This document shows positions 35,505 through 46,480 of a stretch of 64,000 nucleotides of DNA, piece after piece (within the stretch, counting starts at the first letter, position 1; each line of letters starts with the position of its first letter). The stretch covers positions 687,488,678 through 687,552,677 of the forward strand of contig NC_057803.1 in assembly GCF_018294505.1 (NCBI RefSeq), in the 5' to 3' direction. The notes below the pieces were generated by a model. That model was not told where the DNA came from, searched no databases, and worked only from the letters and a program-made list of their open reading frames with translations. Source of the stretch: Triticum aestivum (lineage: Eukaryota; Streptophyta; Magnoliopsida; Poales; Poaceae). Position numbers and translations under genes: made by a program.

Positions 35505-37252
35505 TATTGGGGAACGTAGCATGCAATGTCAAAAAAAATCCTACGATCACGCAAGATCTATCTAGGAGATGCATAGCAACAAGAGGGGGAGAGTGTGTCC
35601 ACGTACCCTCGTAGACGGAAAGCAGAAGCGTTAGGTTAACACGGTTGATGTAGTCGAACGTCTTCGCGATCCAACCGATCAAGCACCGAACATACAACAC
35701 CTCCGAGTTCAGCACACGTTCAGCTCGATGACGTCCCTTGAACTCTTGATCCAACAAAGTGTCGAGGGAGAGTTTCTTCAGCATGATTGCATGGTGACAG
35801 TGATGGTGATGTGATCCGCGCAGGGCTTCGCCTAAGCACTACGACAATATGACCGGAGGAGTAAACTGTGGAGGGGGGCATCGCACATGGCTAAGAGAAC
35901 AATTGATGTGCTTTGGGGTATCCCCTGCCCCCGTATATAAAGGAGGAGGGGAGGAGGCCGGCCCTAGGGGCACGCCCAAGTGGGGGGAAACCGACTAGGA
36001 CTCCTAGTCCTAGTCGGCCCCCCTTTCCTTTCTTTCGGAGGGGGGAAAGGGAAGGAGAGGGGGAGGGAGAAGGAAAGGGGGGCCACGCCCCCTTACCCTT
36101 GTCCAATTTGGACTGCCCATGGGGAGGGGGGGGGGTGCCACCCCTTGTGGGCTGCCCTCTCTCTCTTCCCTACGGCCCATGTTGGCCCATTACTTTCCCC
36201 GGGGGCTTCCGGTAACCCCTCGGTACTCTGATAAATATCCGAACCACTCCAAAACCATTCCGGTGTCCTAATACCATCGTCCAATATATCAATCTTTACC
36301 TCTCGACCATTTCGACACTCCTCGTCATGTCTGTGATCTCATCCGGGACTCCAAAGAATCTTCAGTCACCAAAACACATAACTCATAATACAAATTGCCA
36401 TCAAACTTTAAGTGTGCGGACCCTTCGGGTTTGAGAACTATGTAGACATGACCGAGACACATCTCCAGTCAATAACTAATAGCGGAACCTGGATGCTCAT
36501 ATTGGTTCCTACATATTCTACGAAGATCTTTATCGGTCAAACCGCAATGACAACATACGTTATTCCCTTTGTCATCTGTATGTTACTTGCTCGAGATTCG
36601 ATCGTCGGTATCTTCATACCTAGTTCAATCTCGTTATTGGCAAGTCTCTTTACTCGTTCCGTAATGCATCATCCCATAACTAACTCATTAGTCACATTGC
36701 TTGCAAGGCTTATCATGATACGCATTACCGAGAGGGCCTAGAGATACCTCTCCAATACTCGAAGTGACAAATCCTAATCTCGATCTATGCCAACCCAACA
36801 AATACCTTTGGAGACACCTGTAGAGCATCTTTATAATCACCCAGTTATATTGTGACGTTTGATAGCACACAAGGTGTTCCTCCGGTATTCGGGAGTTGCG
36901 TAATCTCATAGTCAAAGGAATATGTATAAGTCGTGAAGAAAGCAATAGCAATAAAACTTAATGATCATTATGCTAAGCTAACGAATGGGTCTTGTCCATC
37001 ACATCATTCTCCTAATGATGTGATCCCGTTCATCAAATGATAACACATGTTTATGGTCAGGAAACTTAACCATTTTTGATTAACGAACTAGTCAAGTAGA
37101 GGCATATTAGGGACACTTTGTTTTGTCTATGTATTCACACATGTATAAAGTTTCCGGTTAATACAATTCTAGCATGAATAATAAACATTTATCATGATAT
37201 AAGGAAATATAAATAACAACTTTATTATTGCCTCTAGGGCATATTTCCTTCA
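35505..37252 (-). repeat. Angela/BARE-like (Copia) solo LTR, 1748 bp
   Basis: On minus it starts TGAAGGAAATATGCCCTAGA at 37252 and ends ...GCTACGTTCCCCAATA at 35505, both diagnostic of this abundant Triticeae family. It contains a TATA-like ccgtatataaag at about 35931-35942 and a GC-rich leader. No Copia coding sequence is attached. Flanking pentamers (atcaa and ataag) do not match, so this is not a clean solo LTR. Confidence 0.8.
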
Positions 37253-38648
37253 ATAAGGGCTTTGTTTTCTTGCTATGATCTTGTGGGAAATTAAATAAAG
37301 AAAGAACAAAAAGAATAAAAAGATCATATATTGATCTTATGGAGAGTAATGGCTTCACATATAAAGAGTATGATGAACAAAATTTATTGAGAGTTGACAA
37401 ACATAGTTTTGGTCATTGTTGCAATTAATAAGAAGTAATAAAGAAAGAGAGGCTTCACATATAAATATACTATCTTGGACATCTTTTGTAATTGTGAGCA
37501 CTCATTAAAATATGACATGCTATTGGACAAGGAAGACAACATAATAGGTTATGTTTTCTTATATCTGAATAGAAGTTATATTGTCATGGATCATCCAACA
37601 TGTTGAGCTTGCCTTTCCCTCTCATGCTAGCCAAATTCTTTGCCCAAGTAGAGATACTACTTTTGCTTCCAAACATCCCTAAACCCAGTTTTGCCATGGG
37701 AGTCCACCATACCTAGCTATGGATTGAGTAAGACCCTTCAAGTAAGTTGTCATCGGTGAAAGCAATAAAATTGCTCTCTAAATATGTATGATCTATTAGT
37801 GTGAGAAAAATAAGCTTTATGTGTGACAAAGCGTATCATATCACACTCCTTGTCATCATACCTACCTATTATGGCATTTCCATAGCCATACCGAGATATA
37901 TTGCCATGCAACTTTCCACCGTTCCGTTCATCATGACACACATCATCATTGTCATATTACCTTGCATGATCATGTAGTTGACATCGTATTTGTGGCAAAG
38001 CCACCATGCACAATTCATCATACATGTCACTCTTGATTCATTGCCCATCCCGATACACCGCCTGAGGCATTCATATAGAGTCATACTTTGTTCTAGTATC
38101 GAGTTGTAATCCTTGAGTTGTAAATAAATGGAAGTGTGATGATCATCATTAATAGAGCATTGTCCCAAATAAAAAATAAAAAAAGAAGGGAGAAAGGACA
38201 AAAAAAGTAAAGGCCCAAAAAAAGAGAAAAGAAATAAAAAGGGACAATGCTACTATCCTTTTTTCCACACTTGTGCTTCAAAGTAGCACCATGATCTTTA
38301 TGGTAGAGAGTCTCTTGTTTTGTCACTTTCATATACTAGTGGGAATTTTTCATTATAGAACTTGGCTTGTATATTCGAACAATGGGCTTCCTCAAATGCC
38401 CTAGGTCTTCGTGAGCAAGCAAGTTGGATGCACACCCACTTAGTTTCTTTTGTTGAGCTTTCATACATTTATAGCTCTAGTGCATCCGTTGTATGGCAAT
38501 CCCTACTCCTCGCATTGACATCAATTAATGGGCATCTCCATAGCCCGTTGATTAGCTGTGTCAATGTGAGACTTTCTCCTTTTTTGTCTTCTCCACACAA
38601 CCCCCATCATTATATTCTATTCCACCGATAGTGCTATGTCCATGGCTC
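37253..38648 (+). mobile_element. non-coding internal fragment of a Gypsy element
   Basis: AT-rich DNA with motifs typical of the region before a Triticeae 3' LTR (gctagccaaattctttgccc, aagtagagatactac). An A-rich stretch at 38167-38240 is notable. No frame encodes a recognised domain and there is no polypurine tract before 38649, so this fragment is separate from S2. Confidence 0.45.
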
Positions 38649-40070
38649 TGATACGTCTCCAATGTATCTACTTTTCCAAACACTTCTGCCCTTGTTTTGG
38701 ACTCTAACTTGCATGATTTGAATGGAACTAACCCGGACTGACGTTGTTTTCAGCAGAATTACCATGGTGTTATTTATGTGTAGGAGCAAACGTTCTCGGA
38801 ATGACCTAAAACTTCACTGAGGCACTTTTCAGAAAATAAGAAAAATACCTGCCAAAGATGAAGGCCAGGGGGCCCAGCATCTCTCCACGAGGGTGGGAGG
38901 CGCGCCTGCCCCCCTAGGGTGCGCCCCCTACCTCGTGGGCCCCCTATTGCCTCTCCGACTCCAACTCCACCTCCATATATTGAGTTTCAGGGAGAAAAAA
39001 AATCAGAGAGAAGAAATCATCGCGTTTTACGATACGGAGCCGCCACCAAGCCCTAAAACCTCTCGGGAGGGCTGATCTGGAGTCCGTTCGGGGCTCCGGA
39101 GAGGGGAATCCGTCGCCATCGTCATCATCAACCATCCTCCATCACCAATTTCATGATGCTCACCGCCGTGCGTGAGTAATTCCATCGTAGGCTTGTTGGA
39201 CGGTGATGGGTTTGATGGGATCTATCATGTAATCGAGTTAGTTTTGTTAGGGTTTGATCCCTAGTATCCACTATGTTCTGAGATTGATGTTGCTATGACT
39301 TTGCTATGCTTGATGATTGTCACTAGGGCCCGAGTGCCATGATTTCAGATCTGAACCTATTATGTTTTCATCAATATATCAGTATTCTTGATCCTATCTT
39401 GCAAGTCTATAGTCACCTATTATGTGTTATGATCCGTTAACCCCGAAGTGACAATAATCGAGATACTTACTAGTGATGACCGTAGTTTGAGGAGTTCATG
39501 TATTCACTATGTGTTAATGCTTTGTTCTGGTTCTCTATTAAAAGGAGACCTTAATATCCCTTAGTTTCCGTAAGGACCCCACTGCCACGGGAGGGTAGGA
39601 CAAAAGATGTCATGCAAGTTCTTTTCCGTAAGCACGTATGACTATGTTCGGAATACATGCCTACATTATATCAATGAACTGGAGCTAGTTCTGTGTCACC
39701 CTAGGTTATGACTGTTACATGATGAACCGCATCCGGCATAATTCTTAATCACTAATCCATTGCCTATGAGCTTTCCATATATTGTTTTTCGCTTATTTAC
39801 TTTCTCGTTGCTATTGCTATCATCACCACAAAATACCAAAAACATTACTTTTACTACTGTTACCTTTTGCTAGCATTATCATTACTATCATATTACTTTG
39901 CTACTAAACACTCTGCTGCAGATATTAAGTATCCAGGTGTGGTTGAATTGACAAGTCAGCTGCTAATACTTGAGAATATTCTTTGGCTCCCCTTGTGTTG
40001 AATCAATAAATTTGGGTTGAATACTCTACCCTCTAAAACTGTTGTGATCCCCTATACTTGTGGGTTATCA
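38649..40070 (+). repeat. 5' LTR of S2 (1422 bp)
   Basis: TGATACGTCTCCAATGTATC ... CTTGTGGGTTATCA, with GC module 38870-38943 and TATA-like catatattg at 38973. Similar to but clearly distinct from the S1 LTR between about 120 and 250 bp. Confidence 0.9.
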
Positions 40071-40077
40071 AGACAAT

Positions 40078-40558
40078 TGAGGGAGTCCTGGATTAGGGGG
40101 TGTTCGGATAGCCGAGCTATACCTTCAGCCGGACTCCTGGACTATGAAGATACAAGATTGAAGACTCTGTCCCACGTCCGGAAGGGACTTTCCTTGGCGT
40201 GGAAGGCAAGCTTGGCGATACGGATATGAAGATCTCCTACCATTGTAACCGACTCTATGTAACCCTAACCCTATCCGGTGTCTATATAAACCGGAGGGTT
40301 TTAGTCCGTAGGACAACATACACAACGACAATCATACCATAGGCTAGCTTCTAGGGTTTAGCCTCCTCGATCTCGTGGTAGACCTACTCTTGTACTACCC
40401 ATATCATCAATATTAAGCAAGTAGGACGTAGGGTTTTACCTCCATTGAGAGGGCCCGAACCTCGGTAAAACTTTGTGTCCCTTGTCTCCTATTACCATCC
40501 GGCCTAGACGCACAGTTCGGGACCCCCTACCCGAGATCCACCGGTTTTGACACCAACA
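40078..40558 (+). repeat. 5' LTR of element T (481 bp)
   Basis: TGAGGGAGTCCTGGATTAGG ... TTTTGACACCAACA, with TATA box tatataaa at 40283-40290. The next bases (ttggtgctttcattgagag) are where the primer site should be; I cannot assign the tRNA. Confidence 0.92.
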
Positions 40559-40605
40559 TTGGTGCTTTCATTGAGAGTTCCTCTGTGTCGTCGCCATCAT
40601 GAAGG

Positions 40606-42564
40606 ATGCCTCGCCCCGTCTTTAAACACGATACCGTTGCTAAGGGAGCTTTGGCTGTCGGCCAAACCCTCCGATTAGGTGGCTTTCTTATGACCGCCTA
40701 TTTGGCTTCTGCGCCGATGATGACCTCTCGAGCCATCGAAAACAATCTTCATGTCAACTCAGAACTCGCCGAGCAGTTAGATCCAATAGAGCTTTCCTCC
40801 ATAAATGAGCTCTTGGATCGCTTCGCCGCCCTGGGAGTCGCTACGGATTACGACCAGATTGGGCCTGAAACCGATCTGAGAGAGATTAACTCTCCCCAAG
40901 TCACCCATCACGTTGCCGTGGTAGAGGGACAGTGCGGCGACCCTTCATCTATCTTAAGGACTCGCCACGTCCGGATTCCCGATCGCTCCAAGCCGGATAC
41001 CCGCAGAGGGGAGGATATCACTCAAGACCTGAACTTAGAGTCAGGTGACGGGCTGGATTCATTAGACAACATCCAGGAATCCAAATTGTCGAGTCTAGAA
41101 ATTCCTCGGCCTCTGAGCCTTAGATGGGGTGAGGCTTCAGATCTAATTCCACCCACCCACCCCAACATAAGCGATCTATCCAAAATCAGGCAAGAACCCG
41201 ATGAAACAGTACATCATTACTGGGCCAGATTCCTCCTGGTTAAGAACAGGCTAAGGGACTGCCGCGAGGAAGACGCAATCTCAATCTTCTGCAATAATTG
41301 CACGGACAAGGGAATACTCAATGCCATAAGTCGTCGTGATATTACATGCTTTGCTGACTTGGCGTCCATTGTACGAAAGTACTGTGCGATGGAAAGCGCC
41401 TGGAAAACCGAAATAAAATTTTGGGACAATCCAGCCCTGAATACAATCCCAATCCGAAATAAAAGGGTGCATCATTACCAGTCACCCGGGTCAAGCACTA
41501 AAAAGCAAAAACCCTCTACAGGGCATGTAACCGTACTAGAAGGGTGGCTTAATGGACCCTGTAAAATTCACAGTACAGAGGACGCCACACCAACTCACAG
41601 CCTCAGAGCATGTTGGATACTCTGGAAGGTGGCCAAAATTGGCGGAAATCTCCTAATTCCGGAGGCCACAGAAAGCCACCCCAGAGACACCAATACGGTA
41701 TTAACAGTCTTTGAGACTTTCGCATCAAATAATATGCGAAAAAGGACACTCCGCAGCCTTGCCGAAGTCTACCAAGTAGCAACAATAAACCCATGGAGTG
41801 ACACGGCTATTACTTTTAACGCCAGTGATGAACCTAAATTCCGAATGGCCCGAGCACCAGCCGCATTGGTCCTCAGTCCAATAGTGGACGGCTTTCATCT
41901 TACCAAGGTACTCATGGACGGCAGCAACGGATTGAACCTCACTTACGAGGAGACTCTTCAAAAAATGGAAATAGACTGGAACCGCATTGAGCGAAGCAGC
42001 ACAACCTTTCGAGGAATAATCCCCAGTCGGGAAGCGCGCTGTATAGGAAAAATCACACTACATGTGGTGTTCGGCACGCCGGATAATTACAGGCCCGAAG
42101 AGGTCACGTTCCAGGTGGCTCCGTTCAGTAGAGGTTATCACGCTCTGCTAGGGCGGGAAGCGTTTACAATCTTCCAAGAAATACCCCATTACGGGTACAT
42201 GAAGCTCAAGATGCCCGGGCCTAACGGGATCATCACTCTCGCTAGTGATCCAGACATAGCACTCCGCGCCGAAAACAAGACAGCCACACTGGCCCTCGAG
42301 GCACTATCCGAAGCCCTAGTGGCTGAGGAGCTGACTACGCTGCGCTCTACGGTGAATAGGGACGATGTGGTACTTGACAAAAGATCCAAGTCCACCTCCT
42401 TTAAACCGGTGGACGAAATAGTCAAATTCCAAGTCCATCCAACGGACCCCAATAAAACAGCTTCCATCGGGGCACAGTTAAACCCTGATGTCGACGCCGC
42501 ATTGCGAGAGTTCCTACGAGAGAACTGGGACATTTTCGCCTGGCACCCTTCAGACATGCCATGA
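40606..42564 (+). CDS. gag: element T gag-protease
   Basis: 652-codon frame starting MPRPVFKHDTVAKGALAVGQ. The gag core is around residues 190-275 (QEPDETVHHYWARFLLVKNR). A retropepsin-like domain lies around residues 410-540, with DGSNGLN at 438 as the active-site region and HALLGREAF as the flap-distal motif. No CCHC zinc knuckle is visible. The frame ends at TGA 42562-42564 after FAWHPSDMP, which is the usual start of the RT region, so this stop is a mutation inside a single gag-pol frame. Confidence 0.8.
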   Translation: MPRPVFKHDTVAKGALAVGQTLRLGGFLMTAYLASAPMMTSRAIENNLHVNSELAEQLDPIELSSINELLDRFAALGVATDYDQIGPETDLREINSPQVTHHVAVVEGQCGDPSSILRTRHVRIPDRSKPDTRRGEDITQDLNLESGDGLDSLDNIQESKLSSLEIPRPLSLRWGEASDLIPPTHPNISDLSKIRQEPDETVHHYWARFLLVKNRLRDCREEDAISIFCNNCTDKGILNAISRRDITCFADLASIVRKYCAMESAWKTEIKFWDNPALNTIPIRNKRVHHYQSPGSSTKKQKPSTGHVTVLEGWLNGPCKIHSTEDATPTHSLRACWILWKVAKIGGNLLIPEATESHPRDTNTVLTVFETFASNNMRKRTLRSLAEVYQVATINPWSDTAITFNASDEPKFRMARAPAALVLSPIVDGFHLTKVLMDGSNGLNLTYEETLQKMEIDWNRIERSSTTFRGIIPSREARCIGKITLHVVFGTPDNYRPEEVTFQVAPFSRGYHALLGREAFTIFQEIPHYGYMKLKMPGPNGIITLASDPDIALRAENKTATLALEALSEALVAEELTTLRSTVNRDDVVLDKRSKSTSFKPVDEIVKFQVHPTDPNKTASIGAQLNPDVDAALREFLRENWDIFAWHPSDMP

Positions 42565-44461
42565 ATCCCACGCAGGCTGGCCGAGCACAGCTTAAATATC
42601 CAAACAGGATTCAAACCTGTCAAATAGGTTCTTCAGCGTTTTTCCAGACCTAAGAGATAGGCCATGGGAGAGGAGCTAGCAAAGCTATTGGAGGCCGGAT
42701 TCATCAGAGATATAAAACATCCGGACTGGCTAGCAAACCTGGTGATGGTACCAAAGAAGGACAAATCCCGGCGCCTGTGTGTTGATTTCAAAGACCTTAA
42801 CAAGGCTTTCCCAAAGGATCCCTTCCCCCTCCCCTGCATCGACCAAATTATCGACGCTACCGCAGGACACGATTCGTTGTGTTTCCTCGACGCATATTCT
42901 GGCTACCATCAAATCAAGATGGCAGAACCAGACCAAGCCGCAACGGCATTTATCACACCATACGGGCCATTCTGCTTCAACACGATGCCCTTTGGGCTCA
43001 AAAACACCGGCGCAACATATCAGCGCATGATTCAGACATGTCTGGCAAGCCAAATTGGCAAAATAGTGGAGGCATATGTAGATGATGTGGTCGTCAAAAC
43101 AAGACATGTTGAATCTCTAGTAGACGACTTGAGGCTCACATTTGATAACCTCCGAACATACGACATCAAGCTCAACCCGGAAAAATGTGTTTTCGGCGTT
43201 CCAGCCAGAAAGCTCTTGGGCTTCATTGTATCCGGTAGAGGAATTGAAGCAAATCCAGCCAAGATCCGAGCTCTGTCGCAACTGGATATCCCAAAGGACC
43301 TCAAACAAATACAAAAGTTAACCGGATGCGTGGTGGCTCTAAGCCGCTTTATCTCCCGCTTGGGAGAAAAGGCCCTACCCCTTTACCGCCTCCTTCGGTG
43401 CACCGAACACTTCATATGGACGGACGCAGCCACGACCAGACTCGACGAAATAAAAGCCATACTGGCAACAAACCCAGTCCTGGCCGTGCCAAACATTGGT
43501 GAACCAATGCTATTATACATTGCAGCAACACATCAGGTTGTAAGCGCAGTGCTTGTCGTCGAACGAGAAGCGGACATACACAAATTCCCCCTTCAAAAGC
43601 CGGTCTATTATGTGTCCACTGTCCTCACTCCCTACAAATCACGGTACCCGCATTATCAAAAGATTGCATACGCGGTATTCATGGCATCCCAGAAGCTACG
43701 ACACTACTTTCAAGAGTGTTCAGTAACAATAGCCTCGGAAGTACCACTTAACGATATTATAATCAACCGTGACGCAACGGGCCAGATTGCGAAATGGGCC
43801 ATCGAGCTCCTCCCGTTCGACATAACTTATAAGCCACGGCGAGCCATCAAGTCACAAGTCTTGGCCGACTTCGTCGCAGAATGGACGGAGGCCGAACTCC
43901 CTAAAGAGTACGACACATATTCAAATTGGATCATGCATTTCGACAGCTCCAAGATGTTGGCCGGACTGGGGGCTGGTGTCATTTTGACATCCCCCACAGG
44001 AGACATAGTTCAATACGTACTACAGATTATGTACACGGACTCCAACAATGCAGCCAAATATGAGGCCCTTTTACATGGTCTCCGGATGGCAGTATCCATG
44101 GGCATCCAACGCCTAGAGGTGCGCGGGGACTCGAACCTCGCAATATCCCAAATAAATGGAGACTTCGATGCCAAGGATCCAAAAATGGCAGCTTACCGCA
44201 ACGCCGTCCTAAAAATGTCAGCTCGGTTCGAGGGGCTTGAATTTCACCATATAGCCCGGGAATATAATCAGGCGTCAGATGTCCTGGCACGCATCGGCAC
44301 AAAACGCGATGTAGTCCCCCCAACATCCGTAGCATGGGAAGGGGAGCCGAACAATAACAGCCCGGACCCAACCGCACTGCCCGACACCGACCATTCTGAC
44401 ACAATCGGAGGCTCTGGCAATGAAATAACACCTTCAGCCCACGTAATAATGGCCGTCATCG
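42565..44461 (+). pseudogene. pol: element T reverse transcriptase and RNase H
   Basis: Same frame as gag but crossed by stops: the TGA at 42562 and two TAGs between it and the ATG at 42664. From 42664 it is open to 44538. The RT fingers/palm carry VDFKDLN, FLDAYSGYHQI, FNTMPFGLKN and YVDD at 43075-43086, then the connection domain and a first RNase H-like region. A second, archaeal-type RNase H (LGAGVILTSPTG, NNAAKYEALLHG, VRGDSNLAI, QASDVLARIG) keeps its acidic residues. A frameshift near 44461-44466 separates it from integrase. RT copies RNA into DNA in the cytoplasmic particle; this copy cannot be made as one protein. Confidence 0.88.
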
Positions 44462-45698
44462 CCCATGGACAGAACCATTCCTCGCCTACCTTACTAGGCA
44501 GGAACTCCCCGAGGACCAAAATGAGGCACGCTGCATAGAGCGGCGATCCAAAGCCTACAAAGTCCACGAGGGAGAGCTTTATAAGAAAAGCACTACCGGA
44601 GTCCTTCAAAGGTGCATCTCCGAAGAGGAGGGGCGGAATCTCCTGGCTGAAATTCATGCCGGACTCGGCGGTCATCACGCTGCAGCCCGGTCCCTTGTAA
44701 GCAAGGCCTTCCATACAGGCTTTTATTGGCCGACGGCCCGGGCAGACGCTCAGGACTTAGTCCAACAATGCACCGGTTGCCAGCTCTTTGCAAACCAAAG
44801 CCATATGCCACCCACCGCCCTCCAAACCATCCCCATTACTTGGCCCTTTGCGGTCTGGGGGCTTGACATGGTTGGACCCCTTAAAGGTGGAACCCACAAG
44901 CAAAAATACTTACTGGTCATGGTGGATAAGTTCACCAAATGGATAGAAGCCAAGCCTGTTAAGACGGCCGAATCCGGACCAGTGATAGACTTTATATCCG
45001 GGGTTGTACACCGTTACGGCATCCCCCACAGCATCATCACTGATAACGACACGAACTTCACGGCCGACGAGGTAAAACTCTGGTGCAAAAACATGGGCAT
45101 CAAGCTCGATTATGCTTCCGTCTATCACCCACAAACTAACGGCCAGGTCGAACGTGCAAATGGTCTTATCATGAGCGGCATCAAACCCAGATTAGTACGG
45201 TCCCTCAAGGAATCTAACACGCACTGGGTAGAGGAGCTCGACTCCGTACTCCGGGGGCTGCGGACCACGCCGAATCGCACCACCGGATACACACCATTCT
45301 TTATGGTGTACGGCACAGAGGCAGTTTTGCCTTGCGACATAATTCATGACTCACCTCGAGCGCGCATGTACGAAGAAAGAGAAGCCGAGCTCGATCGGCA
45401 GGACAGCTTGGACGCATTGGAGGAGGAGCGTGACGTGGCAAAAGCCCATTCCGCATTTTATCAACAGCAGGCTCGAAGATACCAAAGCAGAGAAGTACGG
45501 GCCAAAAATTACAACGTTGGCGAATTAGTTCTACGACAACCGGACAAGAAAAAGGACAAACTCAAGCCCAAGTGGGAAGGTCCCTTCATAATTAACCAAG
45601 TCCTGACTGGTGGAGCGTACCGCATGCGGGATGCATCGGATAACTGACTCGAGCCAAACCCATGGAACGCAGCCCGTCTCCAAAGATTCTATGTCTAG
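44462..45698 (+). pseudogene. pol: element T integrase
   Basis: Read in the frame shifted relative to RT. HHCC zinc-binding N-terminus at about 44650-44785 (HAGLGGHH, then CTGCQLF). The catalytic core keeps D in GLDMVGPLK (about 44865), D in ITDNDTNF (about 45045) and E in NGQVERANG (about 45145). The C-terminal part has the GPFIINQVL fold typical of Gypsy integrases. A TGA at 45645-45647 precedes 16 more in-frame codons to TAG 45696-45698, another single-base stop. No chromodomain seen. Confidence 0.85.
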
Positions 45699-46480
45699 CG
45701 CCGAACTCTGTGTTCGTCTCCTTCCTCTGTCCATTCTTTATATTTTCTGTCTTACATTTCTCTTCTCTCTCTCTCTCTTATAGCCTCTAAAGGCTCATAA
45801 ATTGACGCGCTATCCGTGCTCATTAAACCTGGGGGCTTCTTTAAACAGAAGCTTATTCATACGGGCTTCATGCCCAACACATGTGTCACACTTCCGCATG
45901 TACCTTTTATTCACCATTATATGCATCGATATGACTTAAGTTTTGGCCAAGCTGGGTGCCTGGCTCCTGTGCTTACCCCTACGTTTCCGATTGTTCGGCT
46001 AGGTGGTAAAGGGAGCACCTCTGCGATTGTTACTGCCGGATCAGCCGGACGTGTACCTCAGACTGGGTGAAGCCAAAAGCTAGCATTCTTAAGGGAATAT
46101 TCGGTCGATGAACTAAAGATGATCTTCTTTTATTTTTATCTATATGCCCCCAGATGTTTTTCCTGTGTTTCTTTTTGCAGCATGGACATGCACCTTAGGG
46201 CATGCCTCCCAGAGAAAGGAACCCCTAACGAAACTATTCTCCCTGGAAGATGTTTCTTACTAACCATGTAATATAACATACCTAGTCGGGCACTTGTCTG
46301 TTCACGCCCTAATGACCCCTACGCCTGGTCTCCATGCATTCCCCGGTTCCTATATAACCCCATGGGAATTCGGACACACTCCGGACCGTCAGGTCCCAAG
46401 GCTGAAGCGAAAAGGTCGGCCATGACAAATGATCTACAATCCGGCTAGAAGGCATTATAAATGTCAATTAAATTACATAG
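45699..46480. other. non-coding spacer between pol and the antisense gene
   Basis: A CT microsatellite at 45762-45779 and no supportable frame. It separates the 3' ends of two convergent transcription units. Confidence 0.6.

Noticed and set aside
35913..36231. Overlapping plus-strand ORFs in the Angela-like LTR
   Set aside because: GC-rich LTR leader read in shadow frames.
40255..40273. Telomere-like aaccctaaccct
   Set aside because: Only two units, present in both LTRs of element T, so part of the LTR sequence.
42664..43107. Minus-strand ORFs antisense to RT
   Set aside because: Shadows of the conserved RT frame; only the frames at 46481-49250 show independent coding signs.
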